Positions 36,030-44,732 of a DNA stretch of 64,000 nt are shown piece by piece (positions within the stretch are counted from its first letter, which is position 1; each line of letters opens with the position of its first letter). A program made the position numbers and the translations under genes. Below the pieces are notes generated by a model. It saw only the letters and a program-made list of their open reading frames with translations. It made no database searches and was not told the origin of the DNA. The DNA comes from Fulvivirga marina (GTDB taxonomy: Bacteria > Bacteroidota > Bacteroidia > Cytophagales > Cyclobacteriaceae). The stretch spans positions 75,733 through 139,732 of the forward strand of contig NZ_JAEUGD010000058.1 of assembly GCF_016775155.1 (NCBI RefSeq), written 5' to 3'.

Positions 36030-37028
36030 ATGCACTATTCAAAAATTGCTGGAGTTGGTCATTACGTACCAGAAAGGGTTGTCACTAACGATGACCTATC
36101 CAAGTTAATGGACACAAACAATGAATGGATCATCGAGAGAACCGGTATTAAGGAAAGGAGATTTATTGACCCTAAAACAGATACCGTAGCCAATATGTCT
36201 GCCAAAGCAGCCCATATGGCCCTTGAACGAGCCAATTTAAAGGTTGAGGATATAGATTTTATTGTGTTGGCTACCATCACCCCTGACTACTTCTTCCCTG
36301 GTTCAGGTGTGCTATTACAGCGTGAGCTTGGACTGGAGTCCATAGGGGCCTTGGATATCAGAAATGCCTGTTCTGGCTTTATTTATGCACTTTCTACCGC
36401 AGACCAGTTTATCAAAACAGGAATGTATAAGAATATACTGGTAATAGGCGCTGAGATTCAATCCACTGCTCTTGACCTGACCACCCGGGGCCGGGGTACA
36501 GCGGTGATCTTCGGTGATGGTGCCGGAGCAGTTATTTTACAGCCATCAGATCAACCGGGTATTCTATCATCACACTTGCACTCCGATGGTCGTTACGCTG
36601 AAGAGCTTTATGTAAAAGACCCGGGCAGCAGTCGCCCTCATGAAGAAAGACAACCAGAACAAATACTTGATACGTCTACATTCAAAGTTCATATGAATGG
36701 TAACATGGTATTTAAGCATGCCATTGTGCGTTTCCACGAAGTAATCATGGAAGCCCTGGAAGCCAACAACTTAACCAAGGATGATATAGACTTATTGATA
36801 CCTCATCAGGCTAATCTAAGAATTAGCAATTACATCCAGCAAAAGCTTGGATTAGCTGACGAAAAGGTGTATAATAACATAATGAGGTATGGAAATACTA
36901 CTGCCGGCTCCATTCCGATTGCTATGAGCGAAGCCTGGGGTGAAGGAAAAATAAAAGATGGTGATTTGATCTGTGTGGCAGCTTTTGGTAGTGGGTTTAC
37001 TTGGGCCTCTTCACTTATTAAATGGTAA
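36030..37028 (+). CDS. fabH: Beta-ketoacyl-ACP synthase III (FabH)
   Basis: 332 aa with the full Cys-His-Asn triad: Cys114 (RNACSGF), His259 (IPHQAN) and Asn289 (YGNTTAGS). It joins acetyl-CoA or branched acyl-CoA to malonyl-ACP to start fatty-acid synthesis. A housekeeping fabH normally stands by plsX, rpmF or fabD; here it does not, so this may be a second FabH for special or branched starters. It is followed by a 75-aa gene 6 bp after its stop. Confidence 0.93.
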   Translation: MHYSKIAGVGHYVPERVVTNDDLSKLMDTNNEWIIERTGIKERRFIDPKTDTVANMSAKAAHMALERANLKVEDIDFIVLATITPDYFFPGSGVLLQRELGLESIGALDIRNACSGFIYALSTADQFIKTGMYKNILVIGAEIQSTALDLTTRGRGTAVIFGDGAGAVILQPSDQPGILSSHLHSDGRYAEELYVKDPGSSRPHEERQPEQILDTSTFKVHMNGNMVFKHAIVRFHEVIMEALEANNLTKDDIDLLIPHQANLRISNYIQQKLGLADEKVYNNIMRYGNTTAGSIPIAMSEAWGEGKIKDGDLICVAAFGSGFTWASSLIKW

Positions 37029-37034
37029 TATTTT

Positions 37035-37262
37035 ATGAAGACTTCAACATACAATCCCAGTACTTTGGAAGTGCAAATAGCCCAGGCTATCGAAAACATG
37101 CAGGAAAACCTGCAGAAGCAATTATCTTCTGGCACCAAAATTGTAAAAATTGAAAATAGAATTACAGAGGACAACCCTCTCGTAAAACTATTTCTGGAAG
37201 ATAATGATGGCGACCCACATGAAGTGGTACTCAAAATAATTCAGACTCCGGATAAGTTTTAA
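37035..37262 (+). CDS. Small hypothetical protein
   Basis: 75 aa, acidic in its second half, with no signal peptide or membrane segment. Not recognised. The 6-bp distance to fabH and the following hairpin suggest a two-gene transcription unit, so it might relate to the ketoacyl synthase. Confidence 0.65.
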   Translation: MKTSTYNPSTLEVQIAQAIENMQENLQKQLSSGTKIVKIENRITEDNPLVKLFLEDNDGDPHEVVLKIIQTPDKF

Positions 37263-37271
37263 CCATCAAAG

Positions 37272-37315
37272 TTGAATTTTTTACTACGGATCAATCAGTT
37301 CTAAATTCAATTTTT
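37272..37315 (+). terminator. Weak AT-rich terminator
   Basis: Arms TTGAATTT (37272-37279) and AAATTCAA (37303-37310), then five T. The stem is AT-rich and the loop is long (23 nt), so efficiency is uncertain. It would end the fabH unit. Confidence 0.35.
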
Positions 37316-37333
37316 AAACTTAAACCAGTACCT

Positions 37334-38044
37334 ATGAGAACCTTTTTAATGGCCATGCTATTCACTTTGGTATATACCATAGCCTCTTCACAGTCAACCA
37401 ACCAAGAAATATCGATTCTGGATAGAAATGTTAACCCAGGACAGATTATCAATGAACTTCCTTTACCTCCTCCAGGAGTAGAAGGGAGCTTTTACCTGAA
37501 TGAGAGCTGGTTGATTGGAGATTTTACAATTACCAATAGCGATAAGTTATACAAAAATTTTCCATTGAGGTATGATCTGAAAAACCATATACTTGAAATT
37601 GAGAATGATAACAAAACCAAGGTCTGCACCCTTCCCGTATTGAAGACATTTTCATACAGAAACCAAAATAACGTAGTAGAAAGCTATATTAATACCTCCC
37701 TTATTGATGATGCTAACAAAATTTTACCAAAATCAATTGCTCAGATTTTCTATGAGGACAAGTTATTGCTTATTGGTGTACCCTACATAGAAGTAAAAGA
37801 CCCTACTTATGTAGCAGCTATTGATATGGGAAACCGTAATAAGACGATTCTAAAAAAGGTTGATTATTATGTTGTGATCAATAAAAAAGCACACAAAATA
37901 ACGGGATCATCTTTCAAAAAAAACCAAGAAATCTTTGGTAATAAGGGAAATGATATTGAAAGCTTCACAAAAGAAAATAAGCTAAAGTTTAACAGGGAAA
38001 TGGATCTGGTAAAAATATTTGATTATTACAACTCATTTATATAA
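37334..38044 (+). CDS. Hypothetical secreted protein
   Basis: 236 aa with signal peptide (TFLMAMLFTLVYTIASSQ). Beta-rich, including SFYLNESWLIGDFTI and a segment with the repeated idea of field values (LRYDLKNHILEIENDNK). This is the kind of periplasmic protein that in Bacteroidota precedes a membrane system, but no known family was recognised. Single gene closed by a strong terminator. Confidence 0.7.
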   Translation: MRTFLMAMLFTLVYTIASSQSTNQEISILDRNVNPGQIINELPLPPPGVEGSFYLNESWLIGDFTITNSDKLYKNFPLRYDLKNHILEIENDNKTKVCTLPVLKTFSYRNQNNVVESYINTSLIDDANKILPKSIAQIFYEDKLLLIGVPYIEVKDPTYVAAIDMGNRNKTILKKVDYYVVINKKAHKITGSSFKKNQEIFGNKGNDIESFTKENKLKFNREMDLVKIFDYYNSFI

Positions 38045-38065
38045 TAATCAAATGTACCTTTCTTT

Positions 38066-38093
38066 AAATGGGCAGCTTTGGGCTGCCCATTTT
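38066..38093 (+). terminator. Intrinsic terminator of the secreted-protein gene
   Basis: Arms AAATGGGCAGC (38066-38076) and the matching GCTGCCCATTT (38082-38092) with a short loop, followed by T. Strong GC-rich stem right after the gene. Confidence 0.8.
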
Positions 38094-38294
38094 TATTATC
38101 AGTATTTCCGATTAGCCTTTTCCTACAATCACCTCGCCAACTTTTTTTTGCTATCTGACGCCTATCTCAAACGCTCTTTTTCAGACATTTACGGAATAAA
38201 ATTAAAATGTCTCCCAATTTGTCCTCCTACAAAGTATATAAACCGTAAAATAAAAACTGTAAATTGTAAATAATAAGGTGGTTTTACTATCCAC

Positions 38295-38316
38295 TTAAGT
38301 TTAACTTAACAAGTTA
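38295..38316 (+). promoter_or_regulatory. Overlapping palindromes before the V4R operon
   Basis: TTAAGTT-T-AACTTAA (38295-38309) is a perfect palindrome. It overlaps a second one, TAACTT-AAC-AAGTTA (38302-38316). They end 6 bp before the ATG at 38322, where a bound repressor would block transcription or translation start. Candidate operator. Confidence 0.4.
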
Positions 38317-38321
38317 CTAAA

Positions 38322-38546
38322 ATGCAAACAACTATTGGAGATGTTAAAAATTATCTCAACCAAAAAATAACTTCAATGGCATGGCAAAGAATTCAGATGC
38401 GTTTACTTCCTGAGTTTAATAAAAGAGGAATTTTCCTACACGCAATCACTGATAGCATGCAAATAGATCGTGACCTGATGGCAGCAATCAACACTGCAGT
38501 CAATACACTGTATAATGAATCTTTACCATCAGAATTTTTGAACTAA
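38322..38546 (+). CDS. Small hypothetical protein, first gene of the V4R operon
   Basis: 74 aa, mostly helical, no membrane segment. Not recognised. Separated by 16 bp from the V4R-like gene and preceded by overlapping palindromes, it is probably the first gene of a three-gene unit. Confidence 0.65.
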   Translation: MQTTIGDVKNYLNQKITSMAWQRIQMRLLPEFNKRGIFLHAITDSMQIDRDLMAAINTAVNTLYNESLPSEFLN

Positions 38547-38562
38547 CTTAACCTTTGAAGTC

Positions 38563-39822
38563 ATGTCAATAAAAATATTAAGAGGGGAATTTTACCCAGA
38601 TAGAAATGCCTATGTTGCAGCAGGCGAACCTGCAATCTTTCATTGTCATCATTATAACAGCTACCTCCAGGCTGTTTTGCTTGATGCGTCCAGTTATATA
38701 GACGGAATAGAAACTCTACTTGCAGATAGCGCCCAGGAAATTGCACACACTCAATTTAAAGCTTTTTACGGATCAAATTCCTTAAACGAAGAAGAGCGAA
38801 AAAAAGCTGTGGAAGACTATTTCAAATTTGCCGGTTTTGGTAAGATAGACCTGAAAGGGATTGATGCAACAGGAGGAGTAGTAGAAACCTCATCTGATCA
38901 TTATGGAGTAGCGTTTAAATCCAAATTTGGAATAAATAAGAAGCCTGTTTCATATTTCACTTGTGGCTATTTAGCTGGCGCAATAGAAGCTATTTACGAT
39001 ATGGAGCTCGGCTCACTTGAAGCTAATCAGGATTTATGTATTGGTAAAGGAGATGAAATAAGTCGTTTCACAATCATTAGGTCAAATAATAGAAAAAATA
39101 AACTGATTGCTTCCCAGCAAGAAGGCAACTACCAGCTACACTCACTGATTCAACCTGACACAACAAAAGTAGACTATACCGCAATACGTCAAGCTCTTAC
39201 TAATATGCCATTAGAAGGCGCTGAAAATACAGGTCTTATAGACGCTTTTGGTGTGTTACTCACTAGACATTACGCCAATTATTATTGCAACATTTCATAT
39301 GGCTTTTTAGATCTATTTACTACTCAAATGGGTATAGATCAAATTGAAATAGCCAAAGAATTAATGACGGAAGCCGGACATGTTTGTGCATTCAACACCT
39401 TTGGAGGTATTATGCAATCCAACGAATGGAATGCTATGATCAAACCTATGCTATCAAGTAAAGAGGATTGGATTCATGGTATAACAGCCGTAGTTAATTC
39501 ATTTGGTTGGGGTTTTTGGGAAATACAGGAACTGACTGATGAAAAGATTATCATGAAAATCACCGGAGGGTATGAGGCTAACGCATACCTGGGCAGATAT
39601 AAAGAGAAACCTTCAATCCCTATTTCATTCCTTGCATCCGGAGGAGTTGCTGGTCTTATGAACCTGGTATATGTGCTTGATCTTCCCGGACGAACTCCGG
39701 TTACATTAGATGAAAATTTATATAGAGAAATTAGCAACAAGCCAGAGTTCTTTAAAGCAAAACAATTGAAATGCAGAGCACTCGGAGATGAATTTGACCT
39801 GATTGAGGCTGTTAAAGGCTAG
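38563..39822 (+). CDS. Protein with two V4R (4-vinyl reductase-like) domains
   Basis: 419 aa. The first half ends with a V4R fold sequence: YFTCGYLAGAIEAIYDMELGS, a conserved Cys-Gly-Asp step (QDLCIGKGDEISRFTI, about 159-174) and the preceding ETSSDHYG. The second half (about 225-415) repeats the plan with LASGGVAGLMNLVYVLD and AKQLKCRALGDEFDLIEA, so it looks like an internal duplication. V4R domains bind small ligands in regulators such as XylR and in BchJ; no DNA-binding or output domain is present here. Function unknown; cytosolic. Confidence 0.7.
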   Translation: MSIKILRGEFYPDRNAYVAAGEPAIFHCHHYNSYLQAVLLDASSYIDGIETLLADSAQEIAHTQFKAFYGSNSLNEEERKKAVEDYFKFAGFGKIDLKGIDATGGVVETSSDHYGVAFKSKFGINKKPVSYFTCGYLAGAIEAIYDMELGSLEANQDLCIGKGDEISRFTIIRSNNRKNKLIASQQEGNYQLHSLIQPDTTKVDYTAIRQALTNMPLEGAENTGLIDAFGVLLTRHYANYYCNISYGFLDLFTTQMGIDQIEIAKELMTEAGHVCAFNTFGGIMQSNEWNAMIKPMLSSKEDWIHGITAVVNSFGWGFWEIQELTDEKIIMKITGGYEANAYLGRYKEKPSIPISFLASGGVAGLMNLVYVLDLPGRTPVTLDENLYREISNKPEFFKAKQLKCRALGDEFDLIEAVKG

Positions 39823-39829
39823 GACATAT

Positions 39830-40141
39830 ATGAAGGTATTTCAATGCAAAGAAATTAGAAATTGCAGAAGGTTCTATCGGTATTGTTATACACTAAATGC
39901 ACCTATAGATGCTATCCTGATGGATAAGCTAAGCCTTCTCGGTTTTATTGAGGTGAATAAATTATCAGAATATTCACCTCAGTTTCGAGATACCTTCAAA
40001 ATTTCTTTTGACGATCAAATTGAAATTAGTGGTACAGTTTCAGATAAACAACTGTACCTTACTGTAAGTAAACAATACCCTGAACTCAAGAAAGTTTTGG
40101 AAGACACTATAATTGAATGGTTTACTTCAAAACCGACCTGA
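39830..40141 (+). CDS. Small hypothetical protein, third gene of the V4R operon
   Basis: 103 aa starting at the ATG at 39830, 7 bp after the V4R gene; a TTG further upstream lies inside that gene. Mixed alpha/beta with no signal peptide. Cys-rich basic N-terminus (FQCKEIRNCRRFYRYCY). Not recognised. It may act with the two preceding proteins. Confidence 0.7.
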   Translation: MKVFQCKEIRNCRRFYRYCYTLNAPIDAILMDKLSLLGFIEVNKLSEYSPQFRDTFKISFDDQIEISGTVSDKQLYLTVSKQYPELKKVLEDTIIEWFTSKPT

Positions 40142-40153
40142 TCCCTACTTAAA

Positions 40154-40182
40154 CGGCAAAAGGACTGCACAAGAAGTGTAGT
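40154..40182 (+). terminator. Hairpin ending the V4R operon
   Basis: A 9-bp stem GGACTGCAC/GTGTAGTCC with one G-T pair and a 5-nt loop, followed by CTTTC. It starts about 20 bp after the operon stop codon. The T tail is short. Confidence 0.5.
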
Positions 40183-40716
40183 CCCTTTCAACAAACAATG
40201 TAACTAACGTTTAATTCGGAGTAATGGTAAATGTAAATTGAGTACCTGCCAGTCCACAACACTAAACATCCCCCCTTTCGTCCTAAAACCAAATTGGCTC
40301 TTAATCAAAGTTCACTAAACTGCATGCATGAAAAATCCTCCGAAATGATGGATTTTGAGGTTATTTTTAACCTAAGCATATAAAAAAGTCGGTATTTAGC
40401 TCCTCTTTTGGGTAAAATCAGGTCGGGATATGAGATACAATAATTGGCAAAAGTGTTAGGCACTGGTGTGGCAGCGATTAATTCAAAGTTGATCCTTCCA
40501 AATTGGGTAATAACAGAGTCTCCCTAAACGGTTTGCTAGTTTATGTAGGGTACTTTCCATAAGGCTCTGCCTGGAAACAAAAAAGAAAAGTTACTCTGTA
40601 TAATAGCCAAGTTTCTTGTACAGGATTGAGCCACATCAAAACAAATAGAATTAAGAAATATATAAGGCTACATGAAGGTGAATACACTGCGGGAAAGAGT
40701 ACTTTTTACTTATCTC
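40183..40716. other. Intergenic region with possible decayed coding remnant
   Basis: About 530 bp with no intact frame. On the minus strand, 40216-40262 reads CGLAGTQFTFTITPN before a stop, the phrase common in repeats of large T9SS-exported adhesins; it may be a fragment of one. The rest shows no gene. Convergent boundary between the V4R operon and the NarL-type regulator. Confidence 0.3.
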
Positions 40717-41346
40717 TTAAATTAATTTCTCCTTGGTAGCTTTAGCTATAGCCTCCGACTTACTATTCACCTGAAGCTTGGAGTATATATTTTTAATGTG
40801 TGATTTGGCTGTCTCTTTGGTTATGAATAACTCCTGAGCTATCATACTGTAACTTTTGCCTTTAGCTAACAACTCCAGAACCTCGGTCTCCCGACTGGAA
40901 AGTGGTGAATTTGGATTTTTCTGAAATGAATTAACAACCAACTTGGCTATCTTACTACTCATTGGGGCACCACCTTGTATTACTTCATCAATGGCATCCA
41001 GCAATTCTGTATGACTGGTGTTTTTAGTGATATAACCGGAGGCTCCGGCACACAAAGCCTGGAAAACCAGATCGCTATTTTCATAAATGGTATTTACAAT
41101 TAACTCTATCCCGGGGTTTTGCTTCTTGATCAAAGCAATGGCTTCTATACCATTGATTCCTGGCAGTTCCAGGTCCATAAGTATAATCTCTGGTTTATCC
41201 TTTTTTAAATTTTTGATGCAGTCCTCAGCGTTATCGTAAGCATTTACCACATAATAATCGCTAACACTATTGATAATCAAAGCAAAGCCTTCCCTTACCG
41301 CGTCGTTGTCCTCAACGATTACAATTCTTGACCTGAAGTAATTCAT
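40717..41346 (-). CDS. Response regulator, NarL/FixJ (LuxR) family
   Basis: 209 aa: receiver with phospho-acceptor Asp58 (LMDLELPG) and a C-terminal LuxR helix-turn-helix (about 148-205, LSSRETEVLELLAKGKSYSMIAQEL). It starts 11 bp after the stop of the kinase gene on the same strand, so both form a two-component operon. Confidence 0.94.
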   Translation of the reverse strand: MNYFRSRIVIVEDNDAVREGFALIINSVSDYYVVNAYDNAEDCIKNLKKDKPEIILMDLELPGINGIEAIALIKKQNPGIELIVNTIYENSDLVFQALCAGASGYITKNTSHTELLDAIDEVIQGGAPMSSKIAKLVVNSFQKNPNSPLSSRETEVLELLAKGKSYSMIAQELFITKETAKSHIKNIYSKLQVNSKSEAIAKATKEKLI

Positions 41347-41357
41347 CTCATGTTCAT

Positions 41358-44300
41358 TTAATTATTAAATCTTAATTTCTCGTTCTTGGGTTCTAACTGA
41401 ATACTTCCTCTAAAGCGAATAATGGTACCGTAACTCTTGATTTTACTTTCGACCTCCACTGTACAACTTATCTGCGAGGCTCGGGAACGCATGTTTTTAA
41501 AGCCATGCCCTTTTCCAAGCCTGTTATGATCAAGGCCAACACCGTTATCTTTAAAGACTATAACGAATTCATTTTTGACAAGGTTTAAATCCAGGTGAAC
41601 TTCATCAGCCTGTGCATGTTTCAAAGCATTGGTCATAGCTTCTTTAAATATCAGTACAATCTGCCTGCTCCAACCAGAAGGTAGAGACAGATCTTTGCGC
41701 GTCAGGTCGTCCGCTTTAGAGAAAAAAGAAACATTGGTATTATTAAAAAGGTCTTCACCAAAATCCTTTATGTAGGTAAAAACCTCTCCGAGGTGATCAC
41801 TTTCAGGGTCTATAGACCAGATAAAATCCTTGGTGCCATTGAAAAGGGATTTGGTATGCTTTTCTATGTTTTTGAGCAGTTCATCAATCTCATCGGATTT
41901 ATCCTTAAGCTTGAGACTGATCAGGTTAGCAAATACTGTTATGCTGGCCAGTTGGTTTCCCATATTGTCATGAAAGTCCCTGGCCATCCGTTTTCTTACT
42001 TTCACCAGTTCTTCTGCACGTATGCGCTCTACAGTAAGTATTTTATTCAGGTTAGCCCTTACCCGGTAGTCATTAAATAACTTAATACCTGCCACAATCA
42101 ACACCAGAAGTAAAAGGAAAAACCACACTTCCTGCCAGAATGGAGGCACAATCTCAAACTTGAAAGTTGCAGGTTCCTCATTCCAAACACCATCACTATT
42201 AGAGGCCAGCACCTCAAAGGTGTACTCGCCTGGTGACAAATTGGTATACACCGCCTCCGATTTTGCAGTCAACGGACTCCACTCCTTCTCCAGGCCCAAT
42301 AAGCGGAATTTATAGGTCACCTCAGGTTGATTATTAAGACTGCTGCCAAAATACTCAATCACCAAATTGTTTTCATTGTAGGGCAACTGCAGATCAATGG
42401 GAAGGTTGTGCCAATTAGAAGTGCTATCAGCATAATTACCCCAGTTTACCTCATGATAGAAAAGCTTCACCCCAGAAATATAGGTTACAGGTTCTACCCG
42501 GTTAGGATGCTCTTTATAGGGCTGAAACTTAAATACACCATCGGGTGCACCAAACCAAATATTGCCTTCTTTATCTTTATATACTGCATTATGAGTAGTT
42601 TGAATATTTTTGAACCCTTCGGTCTTTCCGTAATTTTTTATCCTCCTTATCTCATTCTTACCTTCTAGAAAAAGCTTATCCACTCCACGCTCCATGCCTA
42701 CTATCAGGTTTCCATCATCATCAAATATCAGATTATATACCAAATCTGAAGTCAGTCCATTATCCGTTGTCAGCAATTCGTATTCTTTTCTGTCTTTACT
42801 AATCCTAAGCAATCCATGCCCGGAGTAGCCAATCCAATAGTTACCATAAACATCTTCAAGAGCTACATTTACTCTTTTATTAAAGACCTTCTTATCATTA
42901 AAGCCCTTCTTCATTTCGCCCTCCATATAATAGCTGAACCCTTTACGGGTGACAATCATTATTTTTCCTTCCATGGGTTCTGAAATACTCCATATGGTAT
43001 TGTCATATAGACCATTGTCTACATTGTAATTGTAAAACGACTTCCCATCATAACAACTCAAACCATTAGCTGTACCGATCCATAAATTATTCTGGCTATC
43101 ACTGAATAGGCACCGTATAGAATTATAAACCAGTCCGTCTTCCATGTCAAGGTAAGTATAGTTTTCACCGTCCAGCCTTATTAAGCCAGATCCCTTGGTA
43201 CCCAGCCACACATTGCCTTGCTTATCCAGTGTACTGGCCCAGATATAGGCATTACTCAAACCATCTGAAGTGCTGAGATTGCGAAAGCTTCCTTTATCAA
43301 ATACATCTACCCCTCCTCCATAGGAACTTACCCAGTACTTACCCTCATAGTCCTGTAGTATTGAGGTGATAAAATAGTTGTGTAGTCCATGCTCACGGCC
43401 ATAACGCACAAAAATCTCATTAGAGAGCTTATAGATGCCATCACCATCCGTGCCTACCCAAATGATTCCCTCCCGATCGCAGTATATATTATTAACTACA
43501 AGGTTAGTAAAACCCTGCTGCTCCCCAAATGTCCGCACCTGCCCATGATCATATTGCATGATGCCATAGGCAGAAACGCTCCAAAAATTGGATGTATCCT
43601 TTACAATTGCTGATTTGATAAAAATACCCTTGAGGGGAGGGAAAAAATCATTGATAACTTTAGGCCGTGCCGGATCAAATCTGAGTAAACCTTTGTTAGA
43701 GCCCAGCCAAAGCACCCCATTGTCATCTGCACAAACAGATAAAAGATAACCTTTGAACTCAGAATTATCAACATAATTTACAAAGCCACTGCCATCATAA
43801 GCAAAAAGTCCTTTTACAGCTGAAATAAACCAAAGCACACCATGTTTATCTTCAGTAATTGCAATAACCTTGTCATTAGGAGTGCTGCCAGGAACCTCAA
43901 AAACCTCTATCTGTTCTGTTTTTGTATCAATCTTACCTATACCTCCTGTTGGTGCAGAAAACCAGATATTACCATCACTAGCTTCATAGATAACATTAAC
44001 AGAGTTTTCTCTGTCATTATTATCGGCAATATTAAAATTTCGGACCTGCCTACCGTCATAACGAGATATACCTACAGCCGTAGCTGCCCATATGTTACCT
44101 TGGTTATCCACCATTACATCCCGGACATAATTACTTGCCAAGCCATCGCGGATGGTCAGGTTTTGAAATGTAAGGCCATTGAATTTTGACAGACCTCCAC
44201 CTAAAGTAGCTATCCAAAGATTGCCAAACTTATCTTCACAAAAATCCAGTACTTTCTCATGGGCAAGACCATCAGAAATGCCATAGTTAATAAAGTTATA

Positions 44301-44375
44301 AGATTGTCCATAGCCCGAATATTCCTGAACCAGGAAACTTAACATTAGGACATATTGAAGAATACGACGAATCAC
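41358..44375 (-). CDS. Two-component sensor kinase with beta-propeller and Y_Y_Y domain (HisKA_3)
   Basis: 1005 aa. Signal-like N-terminus, then about fourteen reg_prop blades (GNLWIATLGGGLSKFNG type) forming two seven-bladed propellers (about 30-650). A Y_Y_Y domain (about 690-750) comes next, one transmembrane segment (about 750-770), and a HisKA_3 dimerisation domain with the His in RDFHDNMGNQL (near 800). The HATPase has NALKHA and KGHGFKNM. The architecture matches hybrid-type sensors that detect glycans or other periplasmic ligands, but without a fused regulator; the regulator is the next gene. GTG start at 44375, as a stop codon stands directly upstream in frame. Confidence 0.92.
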   Translation of the reverse strand: MIRRILQYVLMLSFLVQEYSGYGQSYNFINYGISDGLAHEKVLDFCEDKFGNLWIATLGGGLSKFNGLTFQNLTIRDGLASNYVRDVMVDNQGNIWAATAVGISRYDGRQVRNFNIADNNDRENSVNVIYEASDGNIWFSAPTGGIGKIDTKTEQIEVFEVPGSTPNDKVIAITEDKHGVLWFISAVKGLFAYDGSGFVNYVDNSEFKGYLLSVCADDNGVLWLGSNKGLLRFDPARPKVINDFFPPLKGIFIKSAIVKDTSNFWSVSAYGIMQYDHGQVRTFGEQQGFTNLVVNNIYCDREGIIWVGTDGDGIYKLSNEIFVRYGREHGLHNYFITSILQDYEGKYWVSSYGGGVDVFDKGSFRNLSTSDGLSNAYIWASTLDKQGNVWLGTKGSGLIRLDGENYTYLDMEDGLVYNSIRCLFSDSQNNLWIGTANGLSCYDGKSFYNYNVDNGLYDNTIWSISEPMEGKIMIVTRKGFSYYMEGEMKKGFNDKKVFNKRVNVALEDVYGNYWIGYSGHGLLRISKDRKEYELLTTDNGLTSDLVYNLIFDDDGNLIVGMERGVDKLFLEGKNEIRRIKNYGKTEGFKNIQTTHNAVYKDKEGNIWFGAPDGVFKFQPYKEHPNRVEPVTYISGVKLFYHEVNWGNYADSTSNWHNLPIDLQLPYNENNLVIEYFGSSLNNQPEVTYKFRLLGLEKEWSPLTAKSEAVYTNLSPGEYTFEVLASNSDGVWNEEPATFKFEIVPPFWQEVWFFLLLLVLIVAGIKLFNDYRVRANLNKILTVERIRAEELVKVRKRMARDFHDNMGNQLASITVFANLISLKLKDKSDEIDELLKNIEKHTKSLFNGTKDFIWSIDPESDHLGEVFTYIKDFGEDLFNNTNVSFFSKADDLTRKDLSLPSGWSRQIVLIFKEAMTNALKHAQADEVHLDLNLVKNEFVIVFKDNGVGLDHNRLGKGHGFKNMRSRASQISCTVEVESKIKSYGTIIRFRGSIQLEPKNEKLRFNN

Positions 44376-44732
44376 TGGCTATTAATCTCAATTATTACGC
44401 AAAATAGCATGAAAAAATATATCACCCATTTAGGGGGAGGTTATACTATTAAGATAAGTGTTTGAATTGTCTTTACCTCACCTTAAATATCCTTTCCTTC
44501 AGACTACTCCATGCCAACAATATGTGCCAGCAGCCATAGTATTAGTATCCAAATAAGCCCTAAAGGTTGGGGTTAAATGCTGTTTGGAATAATGCTCCCG
44601 CCAGTACTGACGAACGGTAAGCTTTATCAAACTATTAGCAGCTTAACTAAGCAAATGCTTAGTGCCTTTCTCCACCGTCCTATAACTTTACCGGAATACG
44701 CAAGGAAAGTGACTTACAAAGGTTTCATACAA
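44376..44732. other. Intergenic region, nothing recognised
   Basis: About 357 bp between the propeller kinase and the protease gene. It must contain the kinase promoter and the end of the protease transcript, but no clear hairpin with T tail or TTG/TAnnTTTG pair was found. No gene seen. Confidence 0.4.

Noticed and set aside
37334-38044. Secreted protein as a TonB (energy transducer) partner
   Set aside because: No transmembrane anchor with Pro-rich linker and no typical C-terminal TonB motif was found.
41358-44375. Hybrid two-component sensor in one chain
   Set aside because: The protein ends after the ATPase domain; receiver and DNA-binding parts are in the separate next gene.
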